The notes beneath the pieces were generated by a model, which worked only from the letters and a program-made list of their open reading frames with translations, ran no database searches and had not been told where the DNA came from. From Chthoniobacterales bacterium (lineage in GTDB: Bacteria; Verrucomicrobiota; Verrucomicrobiia; Chthoniobacterales; UBA6821), in contig JAIPKF010000055.1 of NCBI GenBank assembly GCA_021733705.1, positions 1 through 8,676 on the forward strand: 8,676 nt of DNA, in the 5' to 3' direction. The position numbers and the translations under genes were made by a program. Within the stretch, counting starts at the first letter, position 1. Each line of letters begins with the position of its first letter. Positions 1-5,003 of the stretch are shown piece by piece.

Positions 1-1
1 T

Positions 2-433
2 GCCAGCATCATGGGCATGACTGCAGCAGCAAAAGTGGCACTAGCTGAAATTACATTAGGTCGTGAAGGCCTGCGCCAGCACAACCTCAGAGAGAAGCTT
101 TGGCAAGGCATTCAAATGATTTATCCTATGGCAGTACGTCATGGAGATCCTCAACAAACACTTCCTAACACACTCAACGTTCATTTTCCTAAAACAGATG
201 GTGAAACACTCATCATAGCACTCGATTTAGAGGGGATTGCTGTTTCAAGTGGCTCCGCCTGTATGGTCGGATCGATTCAAGCATCGCATGTGTTACAAGC
301 CATGGGAGTCCCTTCACACGAGGCTCAAGCGGCAGTTCGTTTTTCCTTAGGACGACAGACAACCGAAGCTGATATTAAGGGAACAGTAACTGCTTTAGAA
401 AAAGTGTTAAAAAAACAACACTCCACAACGTGA
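2..433 (+). CDS. Cysteine desulfurase (NifS/IscS type), C-terminal fragment
   Basis: Cysteine desulfurases are PLP enzymes that remove sulfur from L-cysteine as a persulfide on an active-site cysteine, feeding Fe-S cluster assembly or tRNA thiolation in the cytoplasm. Only the last 143 residues are present and the 5' part lies outside the window. The fragment shows the C-terminal small domain. It has the LPNTLNVHFP strand, the active-site loop SSGSACMVGS with the catalytic Cys codon at 260-262, the SHVLQAMG helix, and the AAVRFSLGRQTTEADI segment that closes nearly all NifS-like proteins. It ends with TGA at 431-433, only 13 bp before the ATG of the SprT-like gene, so the two are probably cotranscribed. 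Which subtype it is (IscS, NifS or SufS) cannot be settled without the PLP-lysine region. The compact GSAC loop favours the IscS/NifS group. The family call is firm; pathway assignment is inference. Confidence 0.93.
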   Translation, partial: ASIMGMTAAAKVALAEITLGREGLRQHNLREKLWQGIQMIYPMAVRHGDPQQTLPNTLNVHFPKTDGETLIIALDLEGIAVSSGSACMVGSIQASHVLQAMGVPSHEAQAAVRFSLGRQTTEADIKGTVTALEKVLKKQHSTT

Positions 434-446
434 TATTTGGCCCCCA

Positions 447-1029
447 ATGTCTCTTCGAAACATTCTTCGTCACTTTATTAACCCTCTCTCTAAGCCAACA
501 TCGATCATCAGGCCAAAGAGACACACCCAAGGTCACCGTGATGAAGTTTTAGAAAAAAAAGCTTGGGAGCTTCTACAACCTTATGCTTCAGCACTAGCAG
601 AGCGTGTACGTGTTTATTGGAATCCAAGACTCAAAACAACGGCTGGTCTTGCCCTCTATCATTTAGATGAAGTTGCCCTCAACCCTGCACTTAGGACTAT
701 TTCAGAAGCTGAGATCGAGAAAACCTTGCGTCATGAGCTGGCACATTTACTGGCACGCGAGCGCTCCAGAAAAAAAAAAGATTGCCCCTCACGGGAAGGA
801 GTGGCGCCAAGCCTGCATTGACCTTGGTATTCCAAAAGAACCAACCACCCACCAACTTCCTTTTGTTCGTAGAAAACAGCAACGTAAGTTTTTCTACCGC
901 TGCCCTACGTGTAATGAAGTATTAAGTCGTGTCCGAAGACCTTGTCGTGATATTGCCTGCCTACGCTGCTGCCGAAAGTATGCTCAGGGAAAATATGACA
1001 AGCGGTTTCGCTATCAATTAATCACGTAA
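447..1029 (+). pseudogene. SprT-like zinc metalloprotease, frameshifted at an A10 tract
   Basis: The 5' part (447 to about 779, frame of the ATG at 447) encodes a helical N-terminus and the zinc-protease signature TLRHELAHLLA, with HExxH at residues 96-100. In this frame translation then runs into an unrelated tail ending at about 821. The next frame, from about 780 to the TAA at 1027-1029, supplies what a SprT protein should have next: APHGKEW with the expected third zinc histidine, then a C-terminal zinc ribbon (CPTC, then C-x4-C-x2-CC). Removing one A from the run at 770-779 joins both parts into a 193-residue protein with an intact domain order (third His at 115, ribbon cysteines from 152). 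SprT-like proteins are cytoplasmic, and eukaryotic relatives (SPRTN) cleave DNA-protein crosslinks; the bacterial role is poorly known. It follows the cysteine desulfurase by 13 bp. Whether it is a true pseudogene, a sequencing error, or is rescued by slippage is open. No Shine-Dalgarno is visible. Confidence 0.82.
770..779 (+). repeat. A10 homopolymer at the sprT frame break
   Basis: A run of ten A follows AG inside the codons just after HELAHLLARERS. The upstream frame reads Arg-Lys-Lys-Lys then Asp. With nine A it reads Arg-Lys-Lys-Lys-Ile-Ala-Pro-His-Gly, the expected continuation of the SprT active site. Long A runs are known sites of polymerase slippage and of indel sequencing errors, so this run is the most economical cause of the frame break. 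Confidence 0.9.
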
Positions 1030-1737
1030 CTGTGAATCATCAGAATGAAGCGTCAGGTACCGTCGCTGCGTCACTTTTCCTGTCGCTGGATCAAGAGATT
1101 CAATACGCATTTCCTTGAGCATCCAGAGTCGATCAATTTTTTGAGCAGAAATCACTTCAAAACGTTTGATAAGTTGACCCTGATGGTTCCATCCTTCCAT
1201 ACGAATTGGAGCACCACTCTTTGGATCAATCCAAAGACGAGCACTTCCGTAAGGGGTTGTTGCCTGGGAAGGAGGACTCAGTTCAATAATCGCAGTACTT
1301 ATTCCGCGTAGTCTCTCTTCTCCAGCCAATCGAGGATGAGGCCAGTAAAGAAAGCTTAACGACAAATCATCATAGGTGACTCCCGTTCCTCTAACCTCTT
1401 GATAGCGTCTTGAATCACTGATGATACTTCTGGATCCATCTTTGACTTCACTGAGCACCGAGGTTGTTGGCTCCAAGGTTAAGATAATTGTCTCATCAGG
1501 ATCATGAAGCTGATACTTGATATAACCTTCATCAATTTTAAAGGTCAACACAAGTGGCTCTTCTCCACCACGAATTTCTGCAGAGAGGGTGACAGGATGA
1601 TCCGTAGGACGAAGTCGTGCCATGGCAAGAAGAGCTTCTGCAGATTTTTTCGCTCCTTGTGCCCCTTGAGCGTTAGCACTACAAATAATGACAAGAAAAT
1701 AAAAGCTCCCAAGAGCAGCAGCATAGAATTGTTTCAC
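1018..1737 (-). CDS. Secreted LolA-like (TP-0789-type) outer membrane lipoprotein-sorting protein
   Basis: A 239-residue exported protein. Residues 1-23 form a signal peptide with a hydrophobic core (ALGSFYFLVII) and a likely signal peptidase I site after SANA. The only in-frame candidate start next to this peptide is GTG at 1735-1737; there is no ATG between it and the in-frame ftsH stop. The cysteine in the core lacks a good lipobox, so a soluble periplasmic protein is more likely than a lipoprotein. The body fits the LolA-like/TP-0789 fold. It has VTYDDLSLSFLYW near 120-132, IIELSPPS near 150-157, YGSARLWIDPKSGAPIRMEG near 163-182, then GQLIKRFEV and KEMRIESLDPATGKVTQRRY. Such proteins bind lipid or lipoprotein acyl chains in the periplasm, but this subfamily's substrate is unknown. 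It lies 60 bp downstream of ftsH on the same strand. Its last four codons, stop included, overlap the end of the SprT-like gene on the opposite strand. Confidence 0.78.
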   Translation of the reverse strand: MKQFYAAALGSFYFLVIICSANAQGAQGAKKSAEALLAMARLRPTDHPVTLSAEIRGGEEPLVLTFKIDEGYIKYQLHDPDETIILTLEPTTSVLSEVKDGSRSIISDSRRYQEVRGTGVTYDDLSLSFLYWPHPRLAGEERLRGISTAIIELSPPSQATTPYGSARLWIDPKSGAPIRMEGWNHQGQLIKRFEVISAQKIDRLWMLKEMRIESLDPATGKVTQRRYLTLHSDDSQLRD

Positions 1738-1797
1738 GATGAAATGTGATTGCAGCGAAAAAACACGATCCCTACTCCATGATTTGGAAATCTCCTT

Positions 1798-3852
1798 TTA
1801 AGCTGGAACAGGAGCTGGCAATCCACCTGTTGGAAAATCAGGAAGACTCGGTTTTGAAATTTCTCCGGAAGAAGCCATGGGAGCTGGAGGAATGGGAGGA
1901 GGCTTTTGCTCCACAATGGGTGGATTTTTCATATATCCAAGATGGATTAAATCTGAAACCTGAGCCCCATCGAGTGTTTCAAATTCCAACAAGGCTTTTG
2001 CGATGAGTTCCACTATCTCTTTTTTTTCTTGAAGCATTTTTGAAGCACGTGCATAAGCCTCATCAATGAGACGCTTCACTTCGCAATCGATTTGTTGTGC
2101 TGTGGCTTCGCTATATTGACGCTTGCCGGCCATATCTCGTCCAAAAAAGACATAATCGTTATCTTCACTAAATCGAATCATTCCAAGATTACTCATCCCC
2201 CATTCGCAAACCATTTTACGAGCTAAGGAAGTGGCTTGTGAAATATCACCAGCAGCTCCATTAGAAATATCATTGGTGAACATCTCTTCAGCAATCCGTC
2301 CCCCCATCATCATGACAAGACCGTCGAGAGATTCTTTTTGTTGTGTGGAGAGTTGATCTTTCTCAGGAAGGTACATCGTTGCACCAAGGTACTGTCCGCG
2401 AGGAATAATTGTTACTTTGTGTAGAGGATGGGTATGTTCCAGAACTACGTTGAGCAGCGCATGACCTGCCTCATGCCAAGCAGTCGTGGTCTTTTCTTTT
2501 TCTGTCATTGCCATGCTACGCCGCTCTTTACCCCAACGTACTTTGTCACGTGCTTCCTCTAACTCTGACTGGTTGATAGCTTTTAAACCTTTACGAGCAG
2601 CCATCAGAGCAGCTTCATTAAGAACATTCGCAAGTTCTGCTCCAGAGTATCCAGGGGTACCTCGAGCAATTCGCGAAAGATCAACTTTTTCGGAGAGTTT
2701 TACTTTCTTTGCATGGACTTTGAGGATCTCTTCACGTCCTTTAACATCCGGGAGGCTAATAGTTACCTGACGATCAAAACGTCCAGGACGCAGTAATGCT
2801 GGATCAAGCACATCGGGACGATTTGTTGCTGCAATGATAATGACCCCTTCTTGAGCATCAAAACCATCCATCTCTACTAAAAGTTGATTGAGTGTCTGCT
2901 CGCGCTCATCATGCCCACCACCAACACCATGACCACGATGGCGTCCTACTGCATCAATCTCATCAATGAATATAAGACAGGGAGCAGATTTGCGCCCTTG
3001 TTCAAACATATCTCGAACACGTGAGGCACCTACCCCAACAAACATTTCTACAAAATCGGAACCACTGATATTAAAAAAAGGAACATCGGCTTCTCCAGCG
3101 ATAGCACGTGCTAGGAGTGTCTTACCAGTTCCTGGAGAGCCAATCATGAGAACTCCCTTGGGAATACGACCTCCCAATTTTTGAAAATGTTTTGGATCAC
3201 GCAAAAACTCAACAAGCTCTTGAACCTCTTCTTTAGCCTCTTCAACACCAGCAACATCCTTGAATGTGATTTTGTTTTTTTCTCGAGCAAGCATCTTGGC
3301 CTTACTTTTTCCAAAACTCATGGCGCTCTTACCTGCCATTTTAATTTGGGATCGAAAAAAGAAATAGAGTATGAGCAGAAAGAGAATCACTGGAAAAAAA
3401 CTAGCAAGAGCTGAAAGCACCATATTAGACTCTGCTTTGGGGGTCACAGAAATACCTGCAGCACTCAACTCTTTTTCAAGAGTGCCACTATTATAGGGCA
3501 TGAAGACCGTGGTTTTGAAGGGAGCCGCTATCTCTTCTTCGGAGTTTTGCATTTTTTTAAGATAAAATCCGCTAAGAGCTTGCGTATTTTTTCCTTCTTC
3601 AACAAGTAGCTCTAATGGCTTTTCTGCCGTCGAAATAATTTTGCCGTTTTTCAGTAATGCTTCAAATTTTGGAAGAGAAAGCTCTTCCGAAGTCATCAAG
3701 TTATTTCCTCTAAAGAAGAAGGCTCCTCCAATGAGCGCGAGAGCAATAACAACGAGGAGGATACCACGCCAGTTCATCGGATCATTAGGGACTTTGTTAT
3801 TTTTTAAGGGAGAATGAGGCCCCTCTTGAGGAGAAAGATTTTGGTCAGACAT
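1798..3852 (-). CDS. ftsH: ATP-dependent zinc metalloprotease FtsH
   Basis: FtsH is the membrane-anchored AAA+ protease that extracts and degrades misfolded membrane proteins and short-lived regulators. The 684-residue product has every expected part. There is a cytoplasmic N-tail, a first membrane helix at about 29-46, a periplasmic domain at about 50-143, and a second helix at about 144-166. The AAA+ module has Walker A GSPGTGKT at 238-245, Walker B LIFIDEID at 293-300, and the second region of homology with RPGR at 355-358. The M41 protease has HEAGH at 460-464 and the third zinc ligand Asp at 536 in NGAAGDISQATSLAR. The Walker A has Ser where GPPGTGKT is usual. The C-terminus carries a proline-rich tail (about 643-684) beyond the conserved domain. 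The start is ATG at 3850-3852, with no Shine-Dalgarno; an inverted repeat lies 11 bp upstream. It probably cotranscribes the LolA-like gene downstream. Confidence 0.98.
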   Translation of the reverse strand: MSDQNLSPQEGPHSPLKNNKVPNDPMNWRGILLVVIALALIGGAFFFRGNNLMTSEELSLPKFEALLKNGKIISTAEKPLELLVEEGKNTQALSGFYLKKMQNSEEEIAAPFKTTVFMPYNSGTLEKELSAAGISVTPKAESNMVLSALASFFPVILFLLILYFFFRSQIKMAGKSAMSFGKSKAKMLAREKNKITFKDVAGVEEAKEEVQELVEFLRDPKHFQKLGGRIPKGVLMIGSPGTGKTLLARAIAGEADVPFFNISGSDFVEMFVGVGASRVRDMFEQGRKSAPCLIFIDEIDAVGRHRGHGVGGGHDEREQTLNQLLVEMDGFDAQEGVIIIAATNRPDVLDPALLRPGRFDRQVTISLPDVKGREEILKVHAKKVKLSEKVDLSRIARGTPGYSGAELANVLNEAALMAARKGLKAINQSELEEARDKVRWGKERRSMAMTEKEKTTTAWHEAGHALLNVVLEHTHPLHKVTIIPRGQYLGATMYLPEKDQLSTQQKESLDGLVMMMGGRIAEEMFTNDISNGAAGDISQATSLARKMVCEWGMSNLGMIRFSEDNDYVFFGRDMAGKRQYSEATAQQIDCEVKRLIDEAYARASKMLQEKKEIVELIAKALLEFETLDGAQVSDLIHLGYMKNPPIVEQKPPPIPPAPMASSGEISKPSLPDFPTGGLPAPVPA

Positions 3853-3863
3853 GAAAGATAAAG

Positions 3864-3897
3864 AATTGAGTTAACTTTACAGAGATCTGACTCAATT
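3864..3897. promoter_or_regulatory. Inverted repeat overlapping a weak promoter-like pair before ftsH
   Basis: AATTGAGT at 3864-3871 is perfectly complementary to ACTCAATT at 3890-3897, with an 18-bp gap containing the palindrome AGATCT. On the minus strand, TTGCAA (3896-3901) and TAAAGT (3874-3879), spaced 16 bp, form a weak -35/-10 candidate interleaved with the arms. The repeat could be an operator or a 5'-leader hairpin. Only the symmetry is directly seen. Confidence 0.35.
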
Positions 3898-3930
3898 GCA
3901 AATGAATCAAGTAAAGTAACAACTCCGTAG

Positions 3931-4083
3931 CACCAAATTTATTTATCTCAGATAGGACGTATTGATTTCAATGAGGAGGCTACTAAAGCTAATGGGGGTA
4001 AGGCAGACGAGCATTTTGATGCCGGACTGTATGTTTCACTGCTGCCCAAATCAAAATGGGAGTCTAACACAGTATCTAACTGA
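3931..4083 (+). pseudogene. Possible C-terminal remnant of a lost gene
   Basis: After an in-frame TAG at 3928-3930, 50 sense codons run to TGA at 4081-4083 without any ATG or GTG. The translation looks protein-like, for example GRIDFNEEATKANGGKADEH followed by FDAGLYVSLLPKSKW, with mixed charged and hydrophobic residues. I recognise no family. A run this short can occur by chance, so this is only a suggestion of a decayed gene end. Confidence 0.2.
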
Positions 4084-4089
4084 CTTCCC

Positions 4090-4125
4090 AACCTCCGCAG
4101 GTGATCGGCATGAAATATGCGGGTT
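4090..4125 (+). terminator. Imperfect hairpin after the open stretch, terminator-like
   Basis: AACCTCCGCA at 4090-4099 can pair with TGCGGGTT at 4118-4125 apart from unpaired bases in the left arm, enclosing an 18-nt loop. An alternative small hairpin (GCAT 4108-4111 with ATGC 4117-4120) competes. It sits 6 bp after the TGA of the possible gene remnant, where a terminator would lie, but no proper T-run follows, only TTAAGTAGAAATAATT. Confidence 0.2.
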
Positions 4126-4143
4126 TAAGTAGAAATAATTCTG

Positions 4144-4185
4144 GACCCATGACCCATTACTCGTTACCGGTTACTTTTTCCCTAT
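4144..4185 (+). repeat. Degenerate heptanucleotide tandem repeat before the deacetylase gene
   Basis: Six consecutive 7-bp units can be read: GACCCAT, GACCCAT, TACTCGT, TACCGGT, TACTTTT, TCCCTAT. The first two are identical and the next three share a TAC start. The array ends one base before the ATG at 4187, so it occupies the whole ribosome-binding region and leaves no Shine-Dalgarno. Confidence 0.5.
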
Positions 4186-4186
4186 C

Positions 4187-4948
4187 ATGAAAAGCAATAA
4201 GCTCGTCATCTCACTTCACGATGTCTCTCCTAAGACACAAGCAATTGTCACAAATCAACTCGAAGAGCTCCATGCTATAGGGGTGAAGCGCTGTTCTCTC
4301 CTTGTGATTCCAGATTATCATCATCAATCTCTCATTTCCCTTGTTCCTAGCTTTGTGAGTTGGCTTCAGGAGCAAGCTGACAAAGGCCATGAAATCGTAT
4401 TGCATGGTTATTATCATGATAGACCACCATCACTTTGCGATAGCATTTGGAAGCGCTTGATAACGGAACATTACACTGCAGGTGAAGGAGAATTTTATGA
4501 CCTCGATTATGAGCAGGCTCGTACGATTCTAAAAATGGGAAAAGCAGTTTTTGAAGAAGCTGGTATTGATAGATCACAGCTTTTTGGCTTTATTGCCCCA
4601 GCCTGGCTTCTTGGAAAAGAAGCGGAACGTGCTCTCATAGATGAAGGATTTCTTTATACAACACGATTGCACGGAGTCATCGATCTGCAGGAACAACCAC
4701 CACGTTTTTTTCCTGCTCAAAGTATGGTCTATAGCGTCCGTTCTGCATGGAGACGGATTACTAGCCTAGTTTGGAATGAATTGCTTTTTCAATATGCCAC
4801 CCATCAAAAATGGAGACTCCTGCGTGTGAGTCTTCATCCTGTAGATTGGAAATATCAGTTCATTAAATCGCATCTTTTACACAGCATTAAGAGAGCCTTA
4901 AAGAATCGTACCCCCATGACCTATGAGTCGTGGCTACGCCAAGAATAG
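4187..4948 (+). CDS. DUF2334-type polysaccharide deacetylase
   Basis: A 253-residue protein of the NodB-like deacetylase superfamily, DUF2334 branch. These enzymes use a divalent metal held by one Asp and two His to remove acetyl groups from amino sugars. Visible elements are the N-terminal strand SLHDVSP (H11, D12), the metal motif LHGYYH (H73 and H77), GEGEFYDLDYEQA at 100-111, the GFIAPAWLLG loop at 134-143, and SLHPVDW with H217 near the C-terminus. There is no signal peptide or membrane helix, so it should act in the cytoplasm, probably on a nucleotide- or lipid-linked precursor. It starts at ATG 4187, with no Shine-Dalgarno, and ends with TAG at 4946-4948. The next gene, on the same strand 55 bp on, is a glycosyltransferase fusion, so the pair probably build and trim one glycoconjugate. 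The family call is solid; the substrate is unknown. Confidence 0.88.
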   Translation: MKSNKLVISLHDVSPKTQAIVTNQLEELHAIGVKRCSLLVIPDYHHQSLISLVPSFVSWLQEQADKGHEIVLHGYYHDRPPSLCDSIWKRLITEHYTAGEGEFYDLDYEQARTILKMGKAVFEEAGIDRSQLFGFIAPAWLLGKEAERALIDEGFLYTTRLHGVIDLQEQPPRFFPAQSMVYSVRSAWRRITSLVWNELLFQYATHQKWRLLRVSLHPVDWKYQFIKSHLLHSIKRALKNRTPMTYESWLRQE

Positions 4949-4962
4949 AATTCTTCACTGTT

Positions 4963-4997
4963 TACCCACGACATTTTACTCGTTAATCTATTGGTTC
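4963..4997 (+). repeat. Second heptamer-like array, before the PHP-GT4 gene
   Basis: In 7-bp phase the sequence reads TACCCAC, GACATTT, TACTCGT, TAATCTA, TTGGTTC, ending 6 bp before the ATG at 5004. TACTCGT is identical to a unit of the array before the deacetylase, and TACCCAC and GACATTT resemble its TAC/GAC-initial units. The later units are diverged, so this array is weaker than the first. Confidence 0.35.
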
Positions 4998-5003
4998 ATC
5001 ATC

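Larger units (their letters stand above)
3853..4186. other. 334-bp intergenic region between divergent ftsH and deacetylase genes
   Basis: No complete gene or recognisable RNA gene is seen. The region must hold the promoters for ftsH (leftward) and the deacetylase (rightward). From left to right it holds the ftsH inverted repeat (3864-3897), an open stretch without a start codon (3931-4083), an imperfect hairpin (about 4090-4125), and a degenerate 7-bp tandem repeat running to within 1 bp of the deacetylase ATG (4144-4185). I looked for tRNA, tmRNA, SRP RNA and 6S-like cores by eye and did not find them. Confidence 0.7.

Noticed and set aside
697..882. Minus-strand open frame across the sprT frame break
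   Set aside because: It is antisense to conserved zinc-motif coding sequence and shows no recognisable protein features.
2486..3414. Several open frames on the plus strand inside ftsH
   Set aside because: They lie antisense to a fully conserved ftsH and their translations show no domain features; they are shadows of ftsH codon usage.
4144..4185. CRISPR-like array
   Set aside because: The units are 7 bp, degenerate and contiguous, with no spacers, and there are no cas genes.
3853..4186. Structured RNA gene (tRNA, tmRNA, SRP RNA or 6S RNA) in the intergenic gap
   Set aside because: No cloverleaf, T-loop, tmRNA ends or SRP core could be found by eye; only short imperfect hairpins are present.
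4923..5003. N-terminal extension of the PHP-GT4 protein starting at ATG 4923, inside the deacetylase gene
   Set aside because: The extra 27 residues precede the PHP HxH motif, which normally lies at the extreme N-terminus, and they overlap the deacetylase end. The ATG at 5004 gives the expected MSKIDLHLHT start.
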